Source of the DNA: PNAI01 sp964575715
GTDB lineage: Bacteria; Pseudomonadota; Alphaproteobacteria; Rhizobiales; Xanthobacteraceae
Direction: 5' to 3'
Length of the DNA stretch: 37,898 nucleotides
NCBI GenBank assembly: GCA_964575715.1
Contig: CAZNSG010000237.1
Span: forward strand, 1 to 37,898
The notes below the pieces were generated by a model. That model made no database searches and was not told the origin of the DNA. It saw only the letters and a list, made by a program, of their open reading frames with translations. Made by a program: the position numbers and the translations under genes. Below, one piece after another: positions 8,249 through 15,474 of this stretch (positions within the stretch are counted from its first letter, which is position 1; every line of letters begins with the position of its first letter).

Positions 8249-8469
8249 AGCAGCCCTGTGCTCCGGACGCTGAGTCGGGTCAAGTACGTCACCGAAGGGG
8301 TAGCCTTGCGGATCGAAACTGCATGGACCGTCATGGTCCCGAATGTTGATCATGTCTGATCCCCGACAACAGCCGGTGTGGGAAATCCGCACGCCGGGAT
8401 CTGTGCGGGGGGGCCAGCAGCCGCTCCTACCGAAACCATTTAATTCATACGACATGCTGTGGCTTGAAT
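8249..8469. other. Gap after ccdA with no supported gene
   Basis: About 220 bases between the ccdA stop and the left inverted repeat. A minus-strand reading frame crosses it (8159-8503) but overlaps ccdA, lacks a ribosome-binding site and does not resemble a real protein. No clear terminator was found. Confidence 0.5.
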
Positions 8470-8511
8470 AATTAAGTGCACTGTCACCGTAATTCCCTGT
8501 CACCGTAATTG
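8470..8511 (+). repeat. Left inverted repeat framing the NYN-LOTUS gene
   Basis: A 42-bp sequence beginning AATTAAGTGCACTGTCACCG and containing TGTCACCGTAATT twice in tandem. Its reverse complement recurs at 9354-9393 with one mismatch and a 2-base indel. It ends 6 bases from the stop of the NYN gene. Confidence 0.92.
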
Positions 8512-8517
8512 CGGGTT

Positions 8518-9318
8518 TTATTTCCGCCGCACGAACGCCCCTTGGCCGGGAACCGTCTTCGCGCCGATGCCGTCGATGGCGGCGACGAGACCGCTCATCG
8601 TCTTGTAACCGAATTTTTTGGCGGTGAAGCTGGGGATCGCCTTGCGTAGAAGTTGGCCGACGGTGCCGAGCCGCGACCAGCCGTCGGCGCCCTTAGCCTG
8701 GTCGATCGCCGCGAATATCTCGCGTGACGGAAGTGGGGGTTTCTGGGGCGCCGGATTGCGCGCTCCCCGTCCGGCCGACGGTCGTACCGGCGCGGGCTTC
8801 GCGGCGGATGGCGTCAGCTTGGCTGTGGGCGGAGTGGGCTTGGCTGCCGGTGGCTTCCGCGTACGGGTCTTCGGTGCCTCCGCGTCGCCGAACTCGAAGA
8901 ACCGGTCGAACGCTTTCCTGAAGGCCGCCGGGGCTTTCTTCTCGCCGAAACCGTAGGCCGAGATGGCGCTGGCGCGGATGCGGTCGGCAAGCTGTGTGAA
9001 GTCGCTGTCGCTCGATGCGATGCAGACGCCGTCGAGCTGCCGTCCGTGCAGCATGTCCATCGCCTCGATGACGAGCCTGATGTCGGCGGCGTTCTTGCCG
9101 CTCTGCGCCGGCGTCACATCCACCTCATTCAGGTTGAACTCGGCGATATGCTTCAGCCACGATTTCATCTTTCCGGCGGTGAACTGGCCATAGATGCGGC
9201 GGACGGCGACCGTGCCGAGACTTTCGGCTTTCGCCATGATCTCGGGCATCAGCGTCGCGCGCACGTTGTCGCCATCGATAAGGAGGGCGAGCTTGGTCAC
9301 GCCGAGAGCGTCGTTCAT
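8518..9318 (-). CDS. NYN/LabA-like PIN-fold protein with C-terminal LOTUS (OST-HTH) domain, putative RNase
   Basis: A 266-residue protein in three parts. Residues 8-145 form a NYN domain with the acidic metal-binding residues expected of the PIN nuclease fold: Asp15 and Asp17 in LLIDGDN, Asp79 in NAADIRLVIEAMD, and Asp104/Asp106 in ASSDSDFTQLA. Residues 146-195 are a Pro/Ala/Lys linker. Residues 196-265 look like a LOTUS/OST-HTH RNA-binding domain (SREIFAAIDQAK, GWSRLGTVGQLLRK, FGYKTMSGLV). The architecture suggests an RNA-cleaving or RNA-handling enzyme; targets are unknown. It is the only gene between two inverted repeats and lies next to a toxin-antitoxin pair, so it appears to be accessory or mobile. 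Confidence 0.88.
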   Translation of the reverse strand: MNDALGVTKLALLIDGDNVRATLMPEIMAKAESLGTVAVRRIYGQFTAGKMKSWLKHIAEFNLNEVDVTPAQSGKNAADIRLVIEAMDMLHGRQLDGVCIASSDSDFTQLADRIRASAISAYGFGEKKAPAAFRKAFDRFFEFGDAEAPKTRTRKPPAAKPTPPTAKLTPSAAKPAPVRPSAGRGARNPAPQKPPLPSREIFAAIDQAKGADGWSRLGTVGQLLRKAIPSFTAKKFGYKTMSGLVAAIDGIGAKTVPGQGAFVRRK

Positions 9319-9353
9319 TGTCGTCTGGCCTCCGCCTGTTCCGCCGGCTTCAG

Positions 9354-9393
9354 CAATTACGGTGACACAATTACGGTGACAGTGCAGTTAATT
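9354..9393 (-). repeat. Right inverted repeat framing the NYN-LOTUS gene
   Basis: A 40-bp reverse-complement partner of 8470-8511, reading CAATTACGGTGACACAATTA at its start and again containing two tandem ATTACGGTGACA units. It ends 36 bases outside the NYN start codon, making a unit of 924 bp from repeat to repeat. Confidence 0.92.
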
Positions 9394-9480
9394 GACGGGA
9401 TGGTGGAGTTGGGGTGAGCGGGCAGGAATCTGTGGTTCGATTGCGCGGACTTGATCTCATGGACACTACAGTCCGAAATG

Positions 9481-9810
9481 CTAAACCACGCTCCGCGCTT
9501 CATGCCGCGCTTGCTTGCGGCGCGGCTGAACTCTGACATTGAGCGCAACATCCTGACCCAGCTTGCCGAGGATCGTAATCATGCGGTCGATGGTAAAGCG
9601 CTCAAGTTTTACGTTGCGAATACGCGAAAATTCCGACGCCGCAACGCCGGTGGCGCTTTCGGCCGCGCGGACGCTAAGTTTGCTATCGTCGAGTACGCCA
9701 ATGATTTTGGCGGCGAGGATAGCGCGCGCCTGTTCGAGGTCGGCGTTGGCATCGCCGAAGTCGCGGAACACGTTGCCGCTACCGCGGACAACGGCAAGTT
9801 TTCTTTTCAT
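9481..9810 (-). CDS. XRE-family helix-turn-helix antitoxin (HigA-like)
   Basis: A 109-residue DNA-binding antitoxin partner of the overlapping toxin. The start at the ATG of 9810 has AAGGAG eight bases upstream and overlaps the toxin stop (ATGA), so the frame upstream of it is not used. A helix-turn-helix is visible in LSVRAAESATGVAASEFSRIRN (quoted in outline; about residues 47-66), followed by FTIDRMITILGKLGQDVAL, typical of HTH_37 antitoxins. In the HigBA family the antitoxin neutralises the toxin and represses the shared promoter. The toxin-first order matches HigBA. Confidence 0.88.
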   Translation of the reverse strand: MKRKLAVVRGSGNVFRDFGDANADLEQARAILAAKIIGVLDDSKLSVRAAESATGVAASEFSRIRNVKLERFTIDRMITILGKLGQDVALNVRVQPRRKQARHEARSVV

Positions 9811-10151
9811 CGCAGCATCTCCTTCAACCGTTTGAGCCGTTCGCGAATAAGGTCGATCTCGGCTTGGGGTGTCTTGATTCCCGACCTCGATTTCTTCTGA
9901 AAGGCGTGGATCACCCAAACATCGGTGCCGATCTTCACCGCATAGATGGCGCGAAAAGCGTCGCCACGATGGCGTAGCGCGATTTCAAATACACCGCCGT
10001 CAACGCCCTTGAACGGCTTTGCCTTGTCGGACTTGCCGCCCTCGGCGGCGACGGTCAGCGCGCGGAGGATATCAAGCCGCACGTCATTAGGAAACGTCTC
10101 AAAATCCCGCAACGCCGCTTTCAGCCATGAAATCGGACGGGTATTTCGCAT
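9807..10151 (-). CDS. RelE/HigB-type toxin (phage Gp49-like)
   Basis: A 114-residue toxin of the RelE/ParE superfamily, in the Gp49/HigB-like branch, members of which cut mRNA on the ribosome. Recognisable parts are ALRDFETFPNDVRLDILRAL near the N-terminus, KPFKGVDGGVFEIALRHRGD, FRAIYAVKIGTDVWVIHAF and the basic FQKKSRSGIKTPQAEIDLI stretch. The ATG at 10151 is chosen; a TTG at 10175 lies inside the putative operator. It precedes and overlaps its antitoxin by 4 bases. Confidence 0.88.
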   Translation of the reverse strand: MRNTRPISWLKAALRDFETFPNDVRLDILRALTVAAEGGKSDKAKPFKGVDGGVFEIALRHRGDAFRAIYAVKIGTDVWVIHAFQKKSRSGIKTPQAEIDLIRERLKRLKEMLR

Positions 10152-10159
10152 TCTTAAAA

Positions 10160-10175
10160 TTGACAAATTTGTCAA
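10160..10175. promoter_or_regulatory. 16-bp palindrome at the toxin-antitoxin promoter (likely autoregulatory operator)
   Basis: TTGACAAATTTGTCAA is a perfect palindrome 8 bases upstream of the toxin start. On the minus strand it overlaps a TTGACA that could be a -35 box, with another TTGACA 10 bases further out. Antitoxin HTH proteins repress their own promoters by binding such sites, so this is the natural operator candidate. Confidence 0.65.
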
Positions 10176-10272
10176 CAGATGTCAAGCGATGCGTCGCCGA
10201 TCGACGCGATCCAAATCGTCGCGCGAAAGCTATGCGCTGGGTGGGGGCGACCGCGAGTTCTTAGCTTGCCGT

Positions 10273-10380
10273 TACCCCTCCCTGATCCCCGCACCCGAAG
10301 TCGGATTTATCCGACTTCGGCCAATCAATATGCCGAACTCGGGTAAACCCGAGTTCGTTGGGGGGAGGGAGCACGCCGTC
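10273..10380. repeat. Tandem hairpin repeat bounded by CCCCTCCCT / GGGGGGAGGG
   Basis: Two perfect stems in a row: CCGAAGTCGGA (10295-10305) with 10310-10320 around a TTTA loop, then CGAACTCGGG (10334-10343) with 10348-10357 around a TAAA loop. Outer C-rich and G-rich edges can also pair. The type is, from memory, widespread between genes in Bradyrhizobium relatives. No ORF. It fills most of the gap between the toxin gene and the liv operon terminator. Confidence 0.8.
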
Positions 10381-10421
10381 GCTGTGGCAACCGCTTCGCC
10401 TTAAAGCAAAAGCGCTTTAGC

Positions 10422-10457
10422 CAAAAGAAAAACCCGCCCCGGAAAAACCGGAGCGGG
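10422..10457 (-). terminator. Rho-independent terminator of the liv operon
   Basis: On the minus strand, CCCGCTCCGG pairs with CCGGGGCGGG (one G-U wobble) around a TTTTT loop, followed directly by TTTTTCTTTT. It begins 23 bases past the livK stop codon and is the clearest intrinsic terminator in the window. Confidence 0.92.
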
Positions 10458-10479
10458 CTTGGAAGTGAGCAGCCTCGCC

Positions 10480-11601
10480 TTACGAGCCCTTGCCGGCTGT
10501 GATTTCGTCGTAGTTGCCCGTCTTGTCCCATTTGTAGATCGCCCAATCGATGACGGTGATGTCACCCTTCTTGTCGTAGGAGATCGGGCCGAGCACCGTG
10601 TTCCATTTCCCCGCTCGGATGGTCTCGGCCACTTTCTTCGGATCTGTCGTTCCAGCCTTGGTGGCCGCCTGCGACCAAATCTGGAAGGCAGCGTAGGTGT
10701 AAAGCGTGTAGCCCTCCGGATCGATTTTCTTGTCCTTGAACTTCTTCACGATCGCGGCGGCGGTCGCTTTCTTGCGCGGATCGGGGCCAAAGGTGAACAG
10801 CGTGCCTTCGCCCGCGGCGCCGGTGATCGAAGCGAACTCCTTGTCGGCGAGCGAGTCGCCGGCAATCAGCACGGTTTTCAGTCCCTGATTGCGCATTTGG
10901 CGCAGGATCTGGCCGGCTTCCTTGTGATAGCCGCCCACAAAGATGATATCGATTTTATCGCGCTTGAGCTTGGAAGCGAGCGCGGTGAAATCGCTGTCGC
11001 CCTTGTTGTAGGAGTCGTTGAGCTTCTCTTTGACGCCACCCTTGTTGAGCGATTTCTTCACCTCGTCGGCGAGGCCCGCGCCATATGTGCTTTTGTCATT
11101 GACGATCGCGATGTTCTTGCTCTTGTAGTTCTTGAGCAGATAATTTGCGATAAACGCACCCTGCTGATCGTCGCGGCCGCAGACCCGGAACGTATTCCAC
11201 AAGCCTTGCTCGGTGAACTTTGGATTTGTCGAGGCGGGCGTGATCTGCAGCACGTTGCCTTCGGCGTAGGCTTCGGAGGCCGGGATCGACGACCCTGAGC
11301 AATAGTGGCCGGCAACGAACGGTACCTTCATGCTGGCGAACTTTTCGGCGACCGAGCGCGCCTGTTTGGGTTCGCAAGCGTCGTCGCCAATCTCGAGCTT
11401 GATTTTCCTCCCCAGCACTCCGCCCGCGGCATTGATATCGGCGACCGCCTGTTCGGCGCCGTCCTTCATTTGCCGTCCGAAACTTCCTTCATTACCGCTC
11501 ATTGGACCTGCAAGGCCAACTGTGATGTCCTGGGCGGAAGCAGCGCCAAAGAGCACAATGCTCGTCACCGCCGCGAGTCCCACGCTCATAAGTCTTTTCA
11601 T
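10480..11601 (-). CDS. livK: Branched-chain amino-acid ABC transporter substrate-binding protein
   Basis: Periplasmic receptor of the Liv system, 373 residues. A Sec signal peptide (MKRLMSVGLAAV, cut near ASA-Q at residue 24) precedes the mature start DITVGLAGPMSGNEGSFGRQ, the usual Leu/Ile/Val-binding family opening. VAGHYCSGSSIPASEAYAE and TPASTNPKFTEQG match the ligand-binding loops of LivJ/LivK proteins. The start at 11601 has GGGAGAA upstream; the open frame beyond it lacks conservation. It is the last gene of the liv operon, 94 bases after the small membrane protein, and is followed by a strong terminator. Ligand could be a branched-chain amino acid, amide or aromatic acid. Confidence 0.93.
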   Translation of the reverse strand: MKRLMSVGLAAVTSIVLFGAASAQDITVGLAGPMSGNEGSFGRQMKDGAEQAVADINAAGGVLGRKIKLEIGDDACEPKQARSVAEKFASMKVPFVAGHYCSGSSIPASEAYAEGNVLQITPASTNPKFTEQGLWNTFRVCGRDDQQGAFIANYLLKNYKSKNIAIVNDKSTYGAGLADEVKKSLNKGGVKEKLNDSYNKGDSDFTALASKLKRDKIDIIFVGGYHKEAGQILRQMRNQGLKTVLIAGDSLADKEFASITGAAGEGTLFTFGPDPRKKATAAAIVKKFKDKKIDPEGYTLYTYAAFQIWSQAATKAGTTDPKKVAETIRAGKWNTVLGPISYDKKGDITVIDWAIYKWDKTGNYDEITAGKGS

Positions 11602-11695
11602 GATGTTCTCCCTGATTCCGAACCAACCATTGTGTACATAGTCGCAAGGGACGGGCCAATCGTCCAGGTGACATTTTGCCGATCTTGTCCAGCAG

Positions 11696-12082
11696 CTAAT
11701 CCGGGCTTTTCTTGGCTCCGCCCACATCCGGGCCGCGCGGCGCACGCGCGCGCCAGGTCAACGGGCCGGCGCGCTCATAGAGCCAGTCATATTGGTTAAC
11801 CATTTGATTTATCCGCGTTATTCGCCATGACAATGACCCGATGAGCAGCAGAAAAGCAGTGTCTGCAGCATAGGAGAGCGGCGACAGCAACGTGGCTTCG
11901 AACAGCGCGTAATGCGTAAAACGCACCGCTGCGCCCAACAGCACCATATAGCCGACCACATGCCCAAACGGCCGCCAGGTGCGGGCAATCGCACGGCCGG
12001 CGAGCCAGGCCGCGCCGCCGCCGATCAGACCGCTGACCAGTACGATCTGCAAGAGAGATTCTTCGGTGTAAAAGCCACCCAT
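11696..12082 (-). CDS. Small membrane protein of the liv operon (DUF6867-like)
   Basis: A 128-residue protein with three or four hydrophobic segments (about residues 10-30, 42-60, 66-85) and the sequence GHVVGYMVLLGAAVRFTHYALFEATLLSPL. It begins 10 bases after livF ends. I recall a small conserved membrane protein in this place next to livF in Rhizobiales, listed as DUF6867; that identification is from memory. Its role is unknown, but its constant position suggests an accessory function in the transporter. The C-terminal 20 residues are charged and probably cytosolic. Confidence 0.72.
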   Translation of the reverse strand: MGGFYTEESLLQIVLVSGLIGGGAAWLAGRAIARTWRPFGHVVGYMVLLGAAVRFTHYALFEATLLSPLSYAADTAFLLLIGSLSWRITRINQMVNQYDWLYERAGPLTWRARAPRGPDVGGAKKSPD

Positions 12083-12092
12083 CCTCGCGTCC

Positions 12093-12818
12093 TCAATGCC
12101 GCCCAGCTTCGAGATAGGCTGCGCGCACTTCCGGCCGCGCCAGCAATTCGGCTCCGCTGCCCGAAAGCGTGATCAGCCCGTTGACGATCACATAGCCCCG
12201 GTGCGCGAGCTTGAGCGCGCGATAGGCGTTTTGCTCGACCAGGAACACCGTCAACCGATCGCGCGCGTTGAGCTCGCGGATGGCGGCAAAAATCTGCTTG
12301 GCCAGCAGGGGCGCAAGGCCGAGCGAAGGCTCATCGAGCAAAAGCAGCCGCGGCCTGCTCATCAAGGCGCGCCCAATCGCGAGCATCTGCTGCTCGCCGC
12401 CGGAAAGCGTTCCGCCGCGCTGATTTATCCGTTTCTCCAGCAGAGGAAACAGCGTGCAGATGCGCGCGAGATCATCCTGAAAATGTTTTGGGTCCGCGAT
12501 CGCGGCGCCCATCTGCAGATTTTCCAGCACCGTCATGCGGCTGAAGATGCGGCGGCCTTCCGGCGACTGTGCAATCCGCAGCTTCGCGATTTGATGCGGC
12601 GGCAAGTAGGTGATATCGCGCCCGTCGAAGACGATCGATCCCTCGCGTGCGCGCGGATTGCCGAAAGTGGTCATCATCAGCGTGGATTTTCCTGCGCCAT
12701 TGGCGCCGATCAGCGTGACGATCTCGCCTTCGTTCACATGCAGGTCGACACCTTTAAGCGCCATGATATTGCCGTAGTACGTCTTGACGCCGCGGATCGC
12801 CAGCAGGGGTTCGGTCAT
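12093..12818 (-). CDS. livF: Branched-chain amino-acid ABC transporter ATP-binding protein LivF
   Basis: One of the two ATPases powering the Liv importer, 241 residues, normal for LivF. Walker A is GANGAGKST at residues 38-46, the signature is LSGGEQQ near 138-144, Walker B is LLLLDEPSLGLAP near 158-170, and the switch His sits in the VFLVEQN region as the LivF-typical EQN. The family hallmark YYGNIMALKGV is present near the start. A DUF559 gene with repeat-derived ends separates it from livG, with which it would normally be directly adjacent. Confidence 0.96.
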   Translation of the reverse strand: MTEPLLAIRGVKTYYGNIMALKGVDLHVNEGEIVTLIGANGAGKSTLMMTTFGNPRAREGSIVFDGRDITYLPPHQIAKLRIAQSPEGRRIFSRMTVLENLQMGAAIADPKHFQDDLARICTLFPLLEKRINQRGGTLSGGEQQMLAIGRALMSRPRLLLLDEPSLGLAPLLAKQIFAAIRELNARDRLTVFLVEQNAYRALKLAHRGYVIVNGLITLSGSGAELLARPEVRAAYLEAGRH

Positions 12819-12825
12819 GCGCCGC

Positions 12826-13215
12826 TCATTTATTCCCTCCCCCTGAAAGGGGGAGGGTAAGGGAGGGGGTCAAACCTTGCACGCGACTCTCCGTGATACG
12901 CACCAACTCGCTCAGCGCGCCATCAAGATTTCTCAAGACATCGGTATTCCAAAACCGAACGACTAGAATGTCCTTCGACGCCAGCCATCTGCTGCGGCGC
13001 TCGTCACTCATCTGTCTGTCGATCTCCGCATGTTGTCCACCATCGACCTCCACCACGAGGCGAAGAGAGGGGCAGTAGAAATCGAGCGTGTACGGTCCAA
13101 CTGGATGCTGCCTTCGAAAGTTAAAGCCATTGAGTTGATCGCGTCGTAGCGAATGCCAGAGCTTTGTTTCGGCGTCCGTCATATTTCTGCGCAGGTTCCG
13201 TGCGCGAGATGTCAT
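12826..13215 (-). CDS. DUF559 Vsr-like endonuclease domain protein, framed by palindromic repeats
   Basis: A 129-residue protein of the DUF559 family, related to very-short-patch-repair endonucleases and predicted to cut DNA. Conserved positions include ETKLWHSLR near residue 16, GFNFRRQHPVGPYTLDFYC with Asp45, and LRLVVEVDGGQH with Glu56, Asp58 and His62. The last 13 residues (TPSLTLPLSGGGN) are encoded by the palindromic repeat at 12835-12870. The frame also runs open into the repeat upstream at 13244-13293, but the ATG at 13215 begins the conserved domain. It interrupts an otherwise standard livG-livF junction, so it looks like an inserted cassette. Cellular role unknown. Confidence 0.85.
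   Translation of the reverse strand: MTSRARNLRRNMTDAETKLWHSLRRDQLNGFNFRRQHPVGPYTLDFYCPSLRLVVEVDGGQHAEIDRQMSDERRSRWLASKDILVVRFWNTDVLRNLDGALSELVRITESRVQGLTPSLTLPLSGGGNK
12835..12870. repeat. Palindromic arm at the 3' end of the DUF559 cassette
   Basis: Contains CCCTCCCCCTGAAAGGGGGA dyad symmetry, then GGGTAAGGGAGGGGGTC. It encodes the last residues of the DUF559 protein. The adjoining minus-strand sequence GGAGAGTCGCGTGCAAGG resembles the core of the arm-core-arm repeats (GAGAGTCCGCAA at 27385-27399). Confidence 0.8.
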
Positions 13216-13243
13216 TTTTGCCGTGCGCGAAAACCGCGAAGGC

Positions 13244-13293
13244 GACCCCCTCCCGGCCGCTTCGCGGCCGACCTCCCCCTTGCAGGGGGAGGT
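13244..13293. repeat. Palindromic arm at the 5' side of the DUF559 cassette
   Basis: Reads GACCCCCTCCC, a stem GGCCGC/GCGGCC with TTC loop, then CCTCCCCCTTGCAGGGGGAG. This has the same order of parts as each arm of the repeat at 62-187. It lies between the livG stop and the DUF559 start. Confidence 0.8.
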
Positions 13294-13307
13294 TGTTTTC
13301 CTGGTGC

Positions 13308-14150
13308 TCATGGCCGGTCCCCCATCTGGGCGTGCTCGACCTCTTCGTCGTCCACTCCGAGATAAGCCGCGACTACTTTTGGATCATTGCGAATCTCGGC
13401 CGGCGAGCCATCCGCGATCTTGATGCCGTAGTCGAGCACGACGACATGATCGGAGATCTCCATCACCACGGACATGTCGTGCTCGATCAGCAGGATCGAG
13501 GTGGCGTGCTCGGCGCGGACGAACAGCAGAAACTCGTTGAGTTCGGCGCTCTCGCGAGCGTTGAGCCCGGCGGCCGGTTCATCGAGGCAAAGCAGCACCG
13601 GGTCTGTGCACATGGCGCGCGCGATTTCGAGCCGGCGCTGTTCGCCATAGGCGAGCTGGCCCGCGTCTTGATCGGCGCGCGCCAGCAAGCCGGTGCGATC
13701 GAGCCAGTAGCGCGCCTTGTCGATCGCCGTTTGCTCGGCAACGGCATAGGATCGCAAGCCGAACAGGCCGGCAAATGTGAAGCCGGACGCTGCCATGAGG
13801 GTATTGTGCTGCGCCACCACCAGGTTTTCGAGCGCGGTCATGCCGGGGAACAGCCGGATATTTTGAAAGGTGCGGGCGACACGGGCGAGCATGGCGACGC
13901 GAAAATCCAGAAGCCGCTCCAGCAGGAACTCAGGCCCGTCCGGGTGGATCAGCCGCATCATGCCCACGGTCGGCTTGTAGAAGCCGGTGATGCAGTTGAA
14001 CACGGTCGTCTTGCCGGCGCCGTTTGGCCCGATCAGCGCGGTGACCTGACCGCGCTGCGCGGCAAAGCTCAGATTGTCGACCGCGACCAGGCCGCCAAAG
14101 CGCATGGTCAAATGTTCGACCGCAAGGATCGGCTCAAGCTTTGCGCGCAT
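13308..14150 (-). CDS. livG: Branched-chain amino-acid ABC transporter ATP-binding protein LivG
   Basis: The second Liv ATPase, 280 residues. Walker A GPNGAGKTT is at residues 41-49, the ABC signature is LAYGEQRRLEIARAM (LivG typically has LSYGxQRRLEIARAL, so Ser is Ala here), and Walker B is LLCLDEPAAGLN. LLIEHDMSVVMEISDHVVVLDYG and the C-terminal VVAAYLG are family hallmarks. The ATG at 14150 overlaps the livM end by 17 bases and is preferred over an upstream TTG at 14195. The C-terminal tail DDEEVEHAQMGDRP ends just before the repeat of the DUF559 cassette. Confidence 0.95.
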   Translation of the reverse strand: MRAKLEPILAVEHLTMRFGGLVAVDNLSFAAQRGQVTALIGPNGAGKTTVFNCITGFYKPTVGMMRLIHPDGPEFLLERLLDFRVAMLARVARTFQNIRLFPGMTALENLVVAQHNTLMAASGFTFAGLFGLRSYAVAEQTAIDKARYWLDRTGLLARADQDAGQLAYGEQRRLEIARAMCTDPVLLCLDEPAAGLNARESAELNEFLLFVRAEHATSILLIEHDMSVVMEISDHVVVLDYGIKIADGSPAEIRNDPKVVAAYLGVDDEEVEHAQMGDRP

Positions 14151-15474
14151 TGCTGTCCCTGTTGGATGGAGCGATTTGCGCCTTGCCGCCCGCAAGCAGC
14201 ATCGAGGGGGTGCGCGTGGCGACCAGCCCGCGCGGCCGCCAGATCATGATGATGACCATGGCGCCCCCAAACAGCACCATGCGGTACTGCTCGAATTCAC
14301 GAAACAATTCAAACCCGCCGAGCATCACGAACGCCGCGATCGCAATGCCGAGCTGCGATCCCATGCCACCCAGCACGACAATCGCCAGCACCAGCGCGGA
14401 TTCGCCGAAGTTGAAGGACTCCGGGCTGATGAATCCCTGCCGTGTTGCGAAGAACGCGCCGGCAAAGCCGCCAAACATCGCACCCATGGCAAAGGCGGTC
14501 AGCTTGGTATTCGTGGTGTTGATGCCTAGCGCGCGGCAGGCGATCTCGTCCTCGCGCATCGCCTCCCAGGCGCGGCCGATCGGCAACCGGCGCAGGCGGA
14601 TGCTGACCCAATTCGTGATCAGCGCCAGCGCCAGGATCAGGTAATACAGAAACACCACGCGATGGGTGGGCGAGAACTCCAAGCCGAAGGTCGCGGCAAA
14701 GCCGCTTTCATTGTCGACAAAAGGCAGACCGAAGAACGACGGCCGCGGAATGCTCGCAATGCCGTTAGACCCGCCGGTGAGGCCGCGCCAGTTGAGCAAG
14801 ATCAGCCGGATGATCTCGCCGAATCCCATCGTGACGATGGCGAGATAGTCGCCGCGCAATCGCAGCACCGGAAATCCCAGCAGCACGCCCCAGAACGCGG
14901 CGAGGATTCCGGCCAGCGGCAGGCAGATCCAGAACGAGAGACCGAATTCCTGCGCCAGCAGCGCGTAGGAATAGGCGCCGACTGCGTAGAAGGCGACATA
15001 GCCGAGATCGAGCAGCCCCGCGAGCCCGACCACGATGTTGAGTCCCCATCCGAGCATCACATAGGTCAGCACCAACATGCCGAGATCGAGCAAATAGCGG
15101 TTGGAGTAAAACAAGTACGGCACCGCAACCGCGAACGCCAGCAGCGCGACGCCGGCGAATTGGCTGGCCCAATTCAGTTTCTGTACGATCCAGGCCGGAG
15201 GATTCACACGCGGCGCGATCGAATCGTTGCCGAAAATCAGCGCGCGCGCGAGGCTGCCAGCGAACACTGCCGCCACCAGAATCGCAAGCGCACCAAAGCG
15301 CGTATTGATCACAAGCGCGCCGGTCGGCCCCTGGTCGGTGCGGATGCCGATCAGAAATACGAACAGGCCAAGCGCGACCACGGCCGCGAGCGCGGCCTGC
15401 TTCAGCGCGTCACCGATGGCTGAGGCGCGAGGGTTTGTCACAGCATCGTTGCGCACTGATGGGCCTCGACTCAC
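14134..15474 (-). CDS. livM: Branched-chain amino-acid ABC transporter permease LivM
   Basis: Membrane permease, 446 residues, longer than LivH because of an extra N-terminal membrane region of about 100 residues, as in the high-affinity LivM branch. The permease core shows NIVVGLAGLLDLGYVAFYAVGAY, FPVLRLRGDYLAIVTMGFGEI and the EAA-like loop GRAWEAMREDEIACRALGIN. The start is a GTG whose first base overlaps the livH stop (GTGA overlap at 15471-15474), supporting coupled translation. The end overlaps livG. Confidence 0.94.
   Translation of the reverse strand: MSRGPSVRNDAVTNPRASAIGDALKQAALAAVVALGLFVFLIGIRTDQGPTGALVINTRFGALAILVAAVFAGSLARALIFGNDSIAPRVNPPAWIVQKLNWASQFAGVALLAFAVAVPYLFYSNRYLLDLGMLVLTYVMLGWGLNIVVGLAGLLDLGYVAFYAVGAYSYALLAQEFGLSFWICLPLAGILAAFWGVLLGFPVLRLRGDYLAIVTMGFGEIIRLILLNWRGLTGGSNGIASIPRPSFFGLPFVDNESGFAATFGLEFSPTHRVVFLYYLILALALITNWVSIRLRRLPIGRAWEAMREDEIACRALGINTTNTKLTAFAMGAMFGGFAGAFFATRQGFISPESFNFGESALVLAIVVLGGMGSQLGIAIAAFVMLGGFELFREFEQYRMVLFGGAMVIIMIWRPRGLVATRTPSMLLAGGKAQIAPSNRDSNARKA

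Noticed and set aside
8159..8503. Minus-strand frame after ccdA
   Set aside because: It overlaps the ccdA end and the inverted repeat, lacks a ribosome-binding site and has no recognisable content.
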